Shown here piece after piece: positions 55,940 through 64,000 of a DNA stretch of 64,000 bases. The notes under the pieces were generated by a model, which was not told the origin of the DNA, made no database searches, and was given only the letters and a program-made list of their open reading frames with translations. The position numbers and the translations under genes were made by a program. The stretch lies in assembly GCA_040400875.1 (NCBI GenBank), contig JBBAPK010000004.1:1-64000 (forward strand), read 5' to 3'. The DNA comes from PBB1 sp040400875. GTDB lineage: Bacteria; Pseudomonadota; Gammaproteobacteria; Burkholderiales; Burkholderiaceae_C. Each line of letters opens with the position of its first letter. Positions within the stretch are counted from its first letter, which is position 1.

Positions 55940-56959
55940 GTGTCGTCCGTAATTTCTGATCATCGTGCTGAGGAGTTTTCTTTGGAGCGTCGGGAACCGA
56001 TGCGGCGACCGCCCTCAATGAAGGAGTCTCCGGTGTGGATTGACAAGGTTTTCTCGGGTCTTGCGCACAGCGCGGCGATCCTGACATTGTTGCTTTTGTT
56101 TGCAATCATCGGGTCTTTGGTGATCGGTGCATGGCCTGCGATTGCGGAGTATGGGCTCTCGTTTCTTTGGAATACCGAATGGGATCCCGTTCAAAACAAG
56201 TTTGGTGGCTTGGTGATGATTTACGGCACGGTGATGACCTCAATCATCGCGCTGCTGATTGCTGTACCGGTAAGTTTTGGAATCGCTCTTTTTCTCACTG
56301 AATTGGCGCCGGGTTGGCTAAGGCGACCTTTGGGCATAGCGATCGAACTGCTTGCGGCAGTCCCATCGATTGTTTATGGTATGTGGGGGCTGCTTGTTTT
56401 CAGTCCAGTACTGGTTAAGTACGTACAACTTCCGCTTCAGGGTCTTTTGGCAGATGTGCCTTATCTGAGGACTCTTGTTTCAGGTTCGCCCGTGGGTATT
56501 GGAATACTGTCTGCAGGCATTATTCTGGCCATCATGATCACGCCCTTCATCGCCTCGGTGATGAGGGATGTATTCGAGGTGACGCCTCCCATGCTGAAGG
56601 AGTCGGCATACGCATTGGGATCGACCACTTGGGAGGTGGTGTCCAAGGTCGTGCTTCCGTTTACCAAGACCGGCGTCGTTGGCGGGATCATGTTGGGGCT
56701 GGGTCGGGCCATTGGAGAGACGATGGCGGTGACTTTCGTTATTGGCAACTTCAACCAACTGAACAGTCTGTCCTTGTTTGAGGCTGCCAACAGCATCACC
56801 TCTGCACTGGCCAACGAATTTGCCGAGGCTGATCCTGGGTTGCATCAAGCATCGCTCATGTACTTGGGCCTCGTACTGTTTTTGATCACCTTCACCGTGC
56901 TTGCGATGTCCAAGTTCATGCTGAATCGACTCCGGAAGAATGAAGGGAGCAAATCATGA
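55940..56959 (+). CDS. pstC: Phosphate ABC transporter permease PstC
   Basis: Inner-membrane permease of the high-affinity phosphate transporter, 339 aa with six to seven helices. The ABC permease coupling motif is around ESAYALGSTTWEVVSKVVLP, and the FVIGNF segment is typical of PstC. The first 30 residues are hydrophilic. The GTG at 55940 is chosen because AGGGGGA lies 5 bases upstream. It overlaps pstA by 4 bases. No pstS precedes it in this window. Confidence 0.96.
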   Translation: MSSVISDHRAEEFSLERREPMRRPPSMKESPVWIDKVFSGLAHSAAILTLLLLFAIIGSLVIGAWPAIAEYGLSFLWNTEWDPVQNKFGGLVMIYGTVMTSIIALLIAVPVSFGIALFLTELAPGWLRRPLGIAIELLAAVPSIVYGMWGLLVFSPVLVKYVQLPLQGLLADVPYLRTLVSGSPVGIGILSAGIILAIMITPFIASVMRDVFEVTPPMLKESAYALGSTTWEVVSKVVLPFTKTGVVGGIMLGLGRAIGETMAVTFVIGNFNQLNSLSLFEAANSITSALANEFAEADPGLHQASLMYLGLVLFLITFTVLAMSKFMLNRLRKNEGSKS

Positions 56960-57831
56960 GCCTGAGCGCCGCTGCTGAATTGCAGATGTCCCGAGTCGCC
57001 ATGCACAAGCGCAGGAAGTTGACGAACGCCGTCGCCTTGATGGCATGTGTTTGTGCGATGGCATTTGGCTTGTTTTGGTTGGCATGGATCCTGTTCGAAA
57101 CCATTCATCTGGGTTTGGGTGGCTTGAACCTCGCTGTTTTTACAGAGATGACGCCGCCGCCGATGGCTGAAACCGGCGGGTTGGTCAATGCGATCGCAGG
57201 TTCATTGGTCATGGTGACGTTGGCCACGCTCCTGGGTACCCCGATTGGGGTGCTTGCCGGGATCTATCTGGCCGAATATGGTCAAAAGACTTGGCTCGGT
57301 GAACTCACCAGATTCATCAATGACATCTTGTTGTCTGCGCCGTCGATCGTCGTGGGGCTGTTCATTTACGCTGCGGTCGTGGCACCCACGAAACATTTCT
57401 CGGCCTACGCGGGAATTCTGGCGTTGTCTTTGATTGTGATTCCTGTCGTAATCCGAACGACAGAAAACATGTTGGCCTTGATCCCGGGAGCGCTGCGAGA
57501 AGCCGCCTATGCTCTGGGCACGCCAAAATGGAAGGTGATATTGAGTATCACTTTGAAATCTGCGCGTGCCGGGGTCATCACCGGAATTCTCTTGGCCGTT
57601 GCAAGAATTTCAGGTGAAACGGCCCCCTTGCTATTCACAGCGTTGTCAAATCAGTTCTGGTCGTCGAGTATTTCGGAGCCCACGGCAAGTCTGCCGGTGA
57701 CTATTTTCAAGTTTGCATTGAGCCCATACGAGAACTGGCAAAAGCTGGCGTGGGCTGGAGTTTTTATAATTACCTTTGGCGTGCTGATGCTGAACATTGC
57801 AGCGCGCTTCTTGTTCGGAAATAGAAAATAA
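56956..57831 (+). CDS. pstA: Phosphate ABC transporter permease PstA
   Basis: Second permease of the Pst transporter, 291 aa with six predicted helices. The coupling loop EAAYALGTPKWKVILSITL and the ISGETAPLLFTALSNQFW segment are diagnostic. It starts in the pstC stop (ATGA overlap). The 3' end becomes markedly AT-richer toward pstB. Confidence 0.96.
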   Translation: MSLSAAAELQMSRVAMHKRRKLTNAVALMACVCAMAFGLFWLAWILFETIHLGLGGLNLAVFTEMTPPPMAETGGLVNAIAGSLVMVTLATLLGTPIGVLAGIYLAEYGQKTWLGELTRFINDILLSAPSIVVGLFIYAAVVAPTKHFSAYAGILALSLIVIPVVIRTTENMLALIPGALREAAYALGTPKWKVILSITLKSARAGVITGILLAVARISGETAPLLFTALSNQFWSSSISEPTASLPVTIFKFALSPYENWQKLAWAGVFIITFGVLMLNIAARFLFGNRK

Positions 57832-57849
57832 ATATTAAAGTAACCGATT

Positions 57850-58635
57850 ATGGAAAATAGTTCCAATATCCCAGAAGATGAAAAGATAAAAATTTCGGTT
57901 AAAAGCCTGAATTTTTATTATGGAAAATTTCATGCTCTCAAGGATATCTCGTTAGAGATTCCCGAAAAAAAGGTCACTGCATTCATCGGTCCTTCTGGGT
58001 GTGGCAAGTCAACCTTGCTTCGGACATTCAACCGCATATTCGAGCTTTATCCGGAGCAGCGTGCCGAGGGCGAAATACTTATTGATGGCGAGGATGTTAT
58101 TCGTTCGAAGATGGATATCTCGTTGATTCGCGCGAAGGTTGGAATGGTTTTTCAGAAGCCGACTCCATTCCCAATGTCGATTTATGAAAATATTGCTTTC
58201 GGCGTCCGACTTTTTGAAAAATTGACGCGTGTGGAGATGGACGAGCGCGTTGAATGGGCGCTCAAAAAAGGTGCTCTGTGGTCTGAAGTCAAAGATAAAC
58301 TCAACCAAAGTGGCTCTGGCCTGTCGGGAGGGCAGCAGCAAAGGCTTTGCATCGCACGAGCAGTCGCGATCAAACCCGAGATCCTTTTGCTCGACGAACC
58401 TTGCTCTGCGCTTGATCCGATTTCCACTGGGAAAATTGAAGAATTGATCCATGAGTTGAAGTCAGACTACACGGTTCTTATCGTGACTCACAATATGCAG
58501 CAGGCGGCACGTTGTTCTGATTACACCGCATATATGTATTTAGGTGATTTGATGGAGGTGGGCGCCACTTCCGATATCTTCATGAAGCCGAATCGAAAAG
58601 AAACCGAGGATTATATTACCGGTCGATTCGGTTAA
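57850..58635 (+). CDS. pstB: Phosphate ABC transporter ATP-binding protein PstB
   Basis: ATPase of the Pst transporter, 261 aa. Walker A GPSGCGKST is near residues 47-55, the signature is LSGGQQQR, and Walker B is EILLLDEPCSALDP. The protein is complete and typical, but base composition is not: the 120 bases 57841-57960 contain only 36 G/C, in contrast to about 57% in a sample of pstC. Codons such as AAA, ATT and TTT dominate the first 40 positions. It lies 18 bases after pstA and 31 before phoU. Confidence 0.96.
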   Translation: MENSSNIPEDEKIKISVKSLNFYYGKFHALKDISLEIPEKKVTAFIGPSGCGKSTLLRTFNRIFELYPEQRAEGEILIDGEDVIRSKMDISLIRAKVGMVFQKPTPFPMSIYENIAFGVRLFEKLTRVEMDERVEWALKKGALWSEVKDKLNQSGSGLSGGQQQRLCIARAVAIKPEILLLDEPCSALDPISTGKIEELIHELKSDYTVLIVTHNMQQAARCSDYTAYMYLGDLMEVGATSDIFMKPNRKETEDYITGRFG

Positions 58636-58666
58636 TCCACAGTCATTTATATTTGATGGGCGAGCC

Positions 58667-59374
58667 GTGACGGAAAAGCATTTATCAGCTCAGTTTGACG
58701 CCGAGCTCAGCGGCATATCGACACGCGTTCTGGAGATGGGTGGGTTGGTGGAGTCACAGGTTTCTCAGGCCATCTACGCGCTCACCAATTTCAGTGAGGC
58801 CACTGCAGCCCAGGTGCTGACTCGCGAAGAGACAGTCAACGCCGCCGAAGTCGAGATTGATCGTGATCTGTCAAGGATCCTTGCAAGGCGTCAGCCCACG
58901 GCTCGCGATTTGCGTCTGTTGATCGCCATTAGCAAAAGCATTGCCAATCTGGAGCGTGTCGGGGACGAAGCCGCACGCATCGCCCGAACGGTGCAGCGCT
59001 TGATCAGCGCGGGCATGTCGAGCCGCCTTCGCTTGCCTGTCGAAGACTTGAAGTTCGAGTCTGATCTGGCCATCGCGCTCTTGAGAAAAGCGCTTGATGC
59101 TTTCGCTCGACTTGACGTGGACAAGGCGCTTGAAGTCTTGAAGCAAGACGATCAAATCGATCAGGAATTTGAGGGGCTGATGCGCAAGCTCATCACCTTC
59201 ATGATGGAAGATCCCCGCACGATTTCGTCGAGCATCGATCTCGTGTTTGTCGCGAAGGCAATTGAACGGGTCGGAGATCACGCCAAGAACCTGGCCGAGC
59301 AGATCATCTACATCGTCAAGGGCACGGATGTACGGCACAGCTCGGTGGAAGCTGTGGAAACACTGATGCGATGA
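58667..59374 (+). CDS. phoU: Phosphate signalling protein PhoU
   Basis: Negative regulator linking the Pst transporter to the PhoR/PhoB two-component system, 235 aa, made of two PhoU three-helix repeats. The metal-binding-like motifs ERVGDEAARIAR in the first repeat and ERVGDHAKNLAEQ in the second are present. The start is a GTG at 58667. GC content returns to the local norm here. phoB follows after 22 bases. Confidence 0.96.
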   Translation: MTEKHLSAQFDAELSGISTRVLEMGGLVESQVSQAIYALTNFSEATAAQVLTREETVNAAEVEIDRDLSRILARRQPTARDLRLLIAISKSIANLERVGDEAARIARTVQRLISAGMSSRLRLPVEDLKFESDLAIALLRKALDAFARLDVDKALEVLKQDDQIDQEFEGLMRKLITFMMEDPRTISSSIDLVFVAKAIERVGDHAKNLAEQIIYIVKGTDVRHSSVEAVETLMR

Positions 59375-59396
59375 GAAACACCATGAGGAGACAAGG

Positions 59397-60098
59397 ATGA
59401 GCCGCGTTTTGGTGGTTGAAGACGAGTCGGCGATCGCCGAGTTGATATCCATCAACTTGCGACATGCCGGTTATGACGTGACGATTGCTGGCACTGCCGA
59501 TCAGGCACAGGTTGAGGTGGATGGCGTTTTGCCCGACCTGGTAGTTCTGGATTGGATGCTGCCCGGGCAGTCTGGGTTGGTGCTGGCCAAACGCTGGCGT
59601 GGCCAGTCGCGTACCCGTGAACTGCCCATCATCATGCTGACGGCCCGAGCAGAAGAAGGCGACATGATTTCTGGCCTCGACGCTGGCGCTGACGACTATC
59701 TCACGAAGCCTTTTTCGACCAATGAGCTGCTGGCTCGCATTCGGGCCGTTCTCAGGCGCAAGGCGCCTGAGGCCCTCGACACCATGGTGGACGTGGGTGG
59801 TTTGCAACTGGATCCGGCAACCCGTCGTGTGTCCAAGAATGACCTTGAAGTGCGCATCGGGCCGACCGAATTCAGGTTGCTGCACTTTTTCATGACGCAT
59901 CCCGAGCGCGTTCACAGTCGTGCGCAACTGTTGGACAGGGTGTGGGGCGACCATGTGTTCATCGAGGAGCGCACAGTGGACGTTCACGTCAAGCGCCTGC
60001 GAGAGGCGCTTGATCCGGTGGGCTGCTCACGGATGATCGAAACCGTTCGTGGTGCCGGCTATCGCCTCACTCAACAGGTGCAGGTGGCTGCGAGCTGA
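59397..60098 (+). CDS. phoB: Phosphate regulon response regulator PhoB
   Basis: OmpR-type transcription factor of 233 aa that binds Pho boxes under phosphate limitation. Receiver domain residues are Glu8, Asp9 and phosphoacceptor Asp52 (VVLDWMLPGQSG), with Lys in DDYLTKPF. The winged-helix DNA-binding domain contains the FRLLHFFMTHPERVHSRAQLL and IEERTVDVHVKRLR segments. It is directly followed by phoR and is the presumed regulator of the box array upstream of pstC. Confidence 0.97.
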   Translation: MSRVLVVEDESAIAELISINLRHAGYDVTIAGTADQAQVEVDGVLPDLVVLDWMLPGQSGLVLAKRWRGQSRTRELPIIMLTARAEEGDMISGLDAGADDYLTKPFSTNELLARIRAVLRRKAPEALDTMVDVGGLQLDPATRRVSKNDLEVRIGPTEFRLLHFFMTHPERVHSRAQLLDRVWGDHVFIEERTVDVHVKRLREALDPVGCSRMIETVRGAGYRLTQQVQVAAS

Positions 60099-60121
60099 TC
60101 TCGGAGCGATCAAGCTCATTG

Positions 60122-61522
60122 ATGGACTGGTTGTTCCCACGCCTGCTGGCAGCGCTGCTGTCTGTGCTACTGGCTGCCTCGTTTGGTGGCTTGATCGGTC
60201 AGTGGTGGCATGCGCCTGCGATAGGCGTGGTGGTTGGATCTCTCGCCGGCGCGTTGGCCTACACCTCGGTGGATGTTTTGCGTGCGCAGCGCTTCATCAG
60301 ATGGCTGCAGCAACAGAACCCGGAGCCCGCTCCACGAGAAGTGGGTTTTTGGGGCGAGGTGGGCCAACGGGTAGAGCGCTCTTTGAGGACACTCGAAAAT
60401 CGGGTGGATTTCGAACAGACCCGGCTGGACCAATTTCTCTCAGCGATCGAGGCCTCACCTAACGGCGTGATGCTGCTGGATTCGAATGACCAGATCGAGT
60501 GGTGCAATTCCGTCGCAGCGGATCAGTTCGGGCTAGATCCCCATCGTGACCGGATGCAGCCGGTCACCAATCTTGTTCGGGAGCCGGCATTTGTGGCCTA
60601 CATGCAGGCCGGGGTTTTCGATGAGCCGGTGGTCTTCCCAGGCCCCGGATTGCGCGGGACGGTTTCGGTGTCAGTTCGCCCCTATGGCGACGGCATGAGA
60701 CTGGTCTTGTCGCAAGACATCACCGAGCGTGAACGAAACGACAGCATGCGTCGAAGTTTCGTGGCCAACGTCTCACATGAAATTCGCACCCCGCTGACGG
60801 TGCTGTCCGGGTTCATTGAAACCATGTCAAGCCTGCAGTTGACCGAGGTCGAAAGGCGCCGAGTCAACGAATTGATGGCCCAACAAACCCGTCGAATGCA
60901 GCTGCTGGTCGGCGACCTTCTGACCCTCGCTCAACTCGAAGGCAGCCCGAGGCCACCCGCCGATCGATGGGTGGCAGTGCAGCAGGTGTTGGTTCAGGTT
61001 CGCGTGGCAGCCGAAGCCCTGTCGGCGGGGCGGCACACCTTGGTTTGCGAGAGCACGGGCACGGGCGATGGCGCTAGCGATCTGATCGCGGGTTCTGAGT
61101 CCGAACTGCACAGCGCCATTGCGAATCTTGTGACGAATGCCATCCGATACACCCCGGCTGGCGGCTCGGTGAGGGTGGTGTGGTCCATACGCCCCGACGG
61201 AACCGGAGAGCTGGACGTTCGCGACACGGGTATCGGTATCGCTGCCGAGCATGTGCAGCGTCTGACGGAGCGTTTTTACCGTGTCGATGGCAGTCGTTCG
61301 CGTGACACTGGAGGCACCGGGCTTGGCTTGTCCATCGTCAAGCACGTTGTGCAAAGGCACGGCGGTGAGCTTGAAATTCGCAGTGATCCGGGCAGCGGCT
61401 CGAGTTTCAGATTGCTTTTCCCGGCTGCGCGAGTTCGTGCCGCAACCCACGGGATTCAGGTGGGAGAAGTGGACCGTTCCGCTATCGATGTGTCGCAAGA
61501 GCCCAGCGTTCACACGCGTTGA
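60122..61522 (+). CDS. phoR: Phosphate regulon sensor histidine kinase PhoR
   Basis: Inner-membrane histidine kinase of 466 aa. Two hydrophobic N-terminal helices (about 5-22 and 30-48) are followed by a PAS domain (about 105-200). The dimerisation domain carries His219 in FVANVSHEIRTPL. The HATPase domain has NLVTNAIRYTP (N box), DTGIGIAAEHV and GTGLGLSIVKHV. As in the family there is no large periplasmic sensor; input comes through PstB-PhoU. The start is the ATG at 60122, with a TTG one codon upstream as an alternative. Confidence 0.96.
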   Translation: MDWLFPRLLAALLSVLLAASFGGLIGQWWHAPAIGVVVGSLAGALAYTSVDVLRAQRFIRWLQQQNPEPAPREVGFWGEVGQRVERSLRTLENRVDFEQTRLDQFLSAIEASPNGVMLLDSNDQIEWCNSVAADQFGLDPHRDRMQPVTNLVREPAFVAYMQAGVFDEPVVFPGPGLRGTVSVSVRPYGDGMRLVLSQDITERERNDSMRRSFVANVSHEIRTPLTVLSGFIETMSSLQLTEVERRRVNELMAQQTRRMQLLVGDLLTLAQLEGSPRPPADRWVAVQQVLVQVRVAAEALSAGRHTLVCESTGTGDGASDLIAGSESELHSAIANLVTNAIRYTPAGGSVRVVWSIRPDGTGELDVRDTGIGIAAEHVQRLTERFYRVDGSRSRDTGGTGLGLSIVKHVVQRHGGELEIRSDPGSGSSFRLLFPAARVRAATHGIQVGEVDRSAIDVSQEPSVHTR

Positions 61523-61559
61523 GTGAACGTGCGATTGGGTGTGTGGGCCGGGCGTTGAC

Positions 61560-63242
61560 TCAACGCTTTGGCTTGGCTGCAGTCGATTCGCGGCGGTAGA
61601 TCACCGTCCAGTCCGTGCGGTCGGTCGGCAATGACACGCGTGCGACTCGGACCCACCCTTCGGGCGCGACTCGTTTTTCGCGGCGCGGTTCGATCTGAAT
61701 CATGTACTTGCAGATGCTGGCCGATGCGCCCATCGCGCCATCTATTTGAAACGGGCCGAAGTACTCCAAAGAGGCTTGCAAGCTTCGGGGTATCTTTGGT
61801 GTTGCTATGCATTCACTCAGCGGCACATGCTTTGCAATCCGATTGACCAAGGGGCGGAAGCTTCTTGCATAGTCGACCAAGGGCAGCATCAGTGTCATCA
61901 GCAACAGCCAGCACAAAGCCACGCCGCTTGCCGGAAGGACGAGGCTTTTCCAAAGTGCATGCTGGTTGCGCCCGGTACGCCAGCGCACCAGCCACAGCCA
62001 GGCGAGGCTGCCCGCAACCGCCAAAGCCAGCGAGCTTGCCGAGAAAACTGACGCAAAGCCGGGCGCAAGCTTGATCACATTTCGCGCGGTGGGCTCTGGA
62101 ATGCCCGTTTGCAGCGCGGCGTAAATCACCCAGATCACGACGGCGCACACGCTGAAGAAAAATACCGAAAACCAGTCGATCGCTGCAGCAGTGCTGCGCT
62201 TGAATGTCGGTAACGCAAAGGCGGCCAGTAGCGCCCAGGCCGGAAGAGACAGCATCAGCACCCGATCGACCCCACCGCACATCAGACTCGCCACGGACGT
62301 GACCGCAGCGCAACCCAGAGGCACTGCAATGTGGCGGTGCAGTATTTGGCGGCGCCACTGCCACAGGGTCCAAATCACCATAGGCCATGCCGGCCATAGA
62401 AACCAAGCCCATTGCCGAGCAACAGCCAGAATCTGTTCGGGCTTGCGCATGCCGCTCAATTGCCAAGTCCACAGTTCCAAGGCCGAACTGACGGTCATTG
62501 CCAACGCCATGGCCATCAATACCCAGGGGAAGAACTTGCGCACCTTGCTGTATGTGGATTTCGCGCAGATCACGGCACCCGTGAGACCGAGCGCAACGGC
62601 GATGCTTGGTGCGCCACTGGCGGCCAGCGCGGGCAAGGCGATCATCACCGCCACTTTGGCGCGCCATCCCTGCTGAATCGGGCTGGCCGCCAGTGCGTAG
62701 GTGAACAAGGAAATACAAGCGAGTTGAGCCAGTTCTGGAGTTGTCTCATGCCCCAGTTGGAGCAGCCCCAGGCTGGCAATCAATGCCAGCAAGGCACCGT
62801 CCGCGATGGCTCGAGCGTAGTCAGCAGGAACGGCCTCGCCACCGAAGGCAAACGGCACGGGCTGGGCCGCTTCACTGCGAGCAAGGTGATATGAGGCCAG
62901 CCAGGTCAGCGCCAGAACGGCTGCCAAAAGCGCAGCGAACGGAAGCCTCGCTGCCAAGGCGGGATCAAGCCAGGGGTCCAGCAGCCGAATGAAACCGGCC
63001 CCAAGCCAGTGGGGCAACGGCGCTGTGGTGGCCGTCGCACCCCCGATCGTGGGACTCCACCAAGAGGCCCGGCCCTCGACCATGCCAAACATGAGACCGA
63101 ATGCCGTGACGTCGGCATTGCGCCAGGGGTCGCGGCCAAAAACTCCAGGCAGCACGTAGGCCGTGCAAAGCAGAACCAAGGCCCACCGAGGCAGTCGCTG
63201 CACGGCGCGCTGGGAAACAAGAGCAGGATTGGGCAGATTCAA
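61560..63242 (-). CDS. ArnT-like / GT-C membrane glycosyltransferase
   Basis: Large inner-membrane protein of 560 aa with about 11-12 hydrophobic helices. The first periplasmic loop contains FGRDPWRNADVTAFGLMFGM, an acidic segment like the catalytic Asp loop of GT-C lipid-linked sugar transferases (ArnT/PMT type). A soluble C-terminal domain of about 100 residues follows. It therefore probably transfers a sugar from a polyprenyl carrier to a lipid or protein in the periplasm; the acceptor is unknown. It converges on phoR and lies downstream of rpmE on the same strand, separated by a terminator. Confidence 0.78.
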   Translation of the reverse strand: MNLPNPALVSQRAVQRLPRWALVLLCTAYVLPGVFGRDPWRNADVTAFGLMFGMVEGRASWWSPTIGGATATTAPLPHWLGAGFIRLLDPWLDPALAARLPFAALLAAVLALTWLASYHLARSEAAQPVPFAFGGEAVPADYARAIADGALLALIASLGLLQLGHETTPELAQLACISLFTYALAASPIQQGWRAKVAVMIALPALAASGAPSIAVALGLTGAVICAKSTYSKVRKFFPWVLMAMALAMTVSSALELWTWQLSGMRKPEQILAVARQWAWFLWPAWPMVIWTLWQWRRQILHRHIAVPLGCAAVTSVASLMCGGVDRVLMLSLPAWALLAAFALPTFKRSTAAAIDWFSVFFFSVCAVVIWVIYAALQTGIPEPTARNVIKLAPGFASVFSASSLALAVAGSLAWLWLVRWRTGRNQHALWKSLVLPASGVALCWLLLMTLMLPLVDYARSFRPLVNRIAKHVPLSECIATPKIPRSLQASLEYFGPFQIDGAMGASASICKYMIQIEPRREKRVAPEGWVRVARVSLPTDRTDWTVIYRRESTAAKPKR

Positions 63243-63330
63243 CGGAGGAGCGTCAGTATGTTGCGGGAATCATGCGGCAAGTTGCAGGGCTTGGCACGGC
63301 CTGAATGGCCACGTGCTCACCGATGCCACC

Positions 63331-63357
63331 AAAAAACAAGGCAGCCGAAGCTGCCTT
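63331..63357 (-). terminator. Terminator of rpmE
   Basis: On the minus strand AAGGCAGC, TTCG loop, GCTGCCTT (63357-63338) is followed by a T-run (63336-63331, seen as AAAAAA on the plus strand). A strong intrinsic terminator 30 bases after the rpmE stop. Confidence 0.88.
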
Positions 63358-63386
63358 TGAAGGTCGAACGACAAGCGATGCGGGCT

Positions 63387-63647
63387 TTATTTCTTGAGGC
63401 CGACACGCGCAAACTTGTTGCGGAACTTCTCGACGCGACCGCCAAGCGAATCAATGCTTTTCTGGGTGCCCGTGTAAAACGGATGCGACTCACTGGTCGT
63501 CTCGAGCTTGAACAAAGGCATCTCGCGGCCGTCGTCAAGCTTGATCGACTCTTTCGTTTGTGCGCATGAGCGGGTCACAAACTTGAAGCCGTTAGACAAA
63601 TCGACGAAGCAAACTTCGCGATAGTTGGGGTGAATGCCTTCTTTCAT
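63387..63647 (-). CDS. rpmE2: 50S ribosomal protein L31 type B
   Basis: Ribosomal protein bL31 of 86 aa. The length and the sequence MKEGIHPNYREVCFVDLSNG identify the type B form. It lacks the CxxC zinc pairs of type A: only Cys12 and Cys27 are present, without CxxC spacing. Type B paralogues replace the zinc form under zinc limitation in other bacteria; whether a type A copy exists elsewhere cannot be seen. The ATG at 63647 is chosen over an upstream in-frame codon. It is downstream of rho on the same strand. Confidence 0.94.
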   Translation of the reverse strand: MKEGIHPNYREVCFVDLSNGFKFVTRSCAQTKESIKLDDGREMPLFKLETTSESHPFYTGTQKSIDSLGGRVEKFRNKFARVGLKK

Positions 63648-63751
63648 GGGAACCTCTGCGCAGTGTTGCGGGAGCCACATCGAACCGTTCGAAGCACTTT
63701 CCGCTTTGGGCCAAGCCAACGATTCTAGCCGGCTCTGGCTGGATCAGGGAA

Positions 63752-64000
63752 TCAACCGCCTCTTCGCATCATGTCGAAGAAGTCGTGGTTGGTCTTCGTG
63801 GACTTCATCTTGTCGAGGATGAACTCCATCGCCTCGATTTCGTCCATGGGGTAGAGCAATTTGCGCAGGATCCAGGTCTTCTGGAGTATTTCCGGTTTCA
63901 GCAAGAGTTCTTCGCGTCGCGTTCCCGACTTGTTCAACAAGATGGACGGGTAGACACGCTTTTCCGCCATGCGGCGATCAAGGTGGATTTCGCAGTTGCC
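63752..64000 (-). CDS. rho: Transcription termination factor Rho (C-terminal part)
   Basis: Only the last 82 residues are in the window; the gene continues past base 64000. The visible sequence reads GNCEIHLDRRMAEKRVYPSI, then SGTRREELLLKPE, and ends FFDMMRRGG. This is the C-terminal end of the Rho RecA-like domain, including the region following the R loop. rpmE lies about 105 bases downstream, a usual neighbour. Confidence 0.95.
   Translation of the reverse strand, partial: GNCEIHLDRRMAEKRVYPSILLNKSGTRREELLLKPEILQKTWILRKLLYPMDEIEAMEFILDKMKSTKTNHDFFDMMRRGG

Noticed and set aside
61523..61559. GCGTTGACTCAACGC as a terminator between phoR and the glycosyltransferase.
   Set aside because: The palindrome has almost no loop and no T-run on either side.

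Overview
The window is one contiguous stretch of a high-GC betaproteobacterial chromosome. The gene order nuoLMN, gcvT-gcvH-gcvP behind a tandem glycine riboswitch, earP-efp, surE-pcm-nlpD, carAB-greA, yhbY/rlmE-ftsH-folP-glmM and pst-phoU-phoB-phoR is typical of Burkholderiales (Comamonadaceae or the nearby Leptothrix/Rubrivivax group). The genus cannot be fixed from sequence alone. Most of the window is dense housekeeping DNA with few gaps over 300 bases.

Layout: 1-4.7 kb is the 3' end of the complex I operon (nuoL truncated by the window edge, nuoM, nuoN), followed by a Nudix hydrolase, DUF1178 and DUF2069 proteins, a YihY membrane protein, a CBS protein, aroC and a patatin lipase. From 10.7 to 17.2 kb on the minus strand is a glycine-cleavage operon (riboswitch, gcvT, gcvH, gcvP) that ends in an unexpected flavoprotein of the 4-hydroxyphenylacetate hydroxylase / 4-hydroxybutyryl-CoA dehydratase superfamily. 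From 17.2 to 23.1 kb are ETF-ubiquinone oxidoreductase, an SDR, a 3-oxoacid CoA-transferase pair and a lipoprotein-type gamma-glutamyltransferase. From 23 to 34.8 kb are pyrD, rpiA, the earP-efp-mnmC operon, uvrC, pgsA, HU, tRNA-Val, a hypothetical gene, ppiD and tRNA-His.

From 34.8 to 39.0 kb is the clearest accessory segment. It begins at the 3' end of tRNA-His with an integrase remnant and a HigBA-like toxin-antitoxin pair, and continues with a lipoprotein multicopper oxidase and a two-gene unit made of a response regulator and a MEKHLA (PAS-like) protein. From 39.1 kb the core resumes: surE-pcm-nlpD (without rpoS next door), rlmD, a Bax-inhibitor-like protein, carAB, greA, yhbY, rlmE, ftsH, folP and glmM.

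The last 9 kb is the phosphate system: pstC-pstA-pstB-phoU-phoB-phoR without a pstS. In the expected place of pstS there is a divergent fasciclin-domain lipoprotein gene. The shared intergenic region carries 11-bp-periodic PhoB-box-like repeats pointing in both directions, which suggests that the fasciclin lipoprotein is a member of the Pho regulon. The window closes with an ArnT-like membrane glycosyltransferase, rpmE (type B) and the 3' end of rho.
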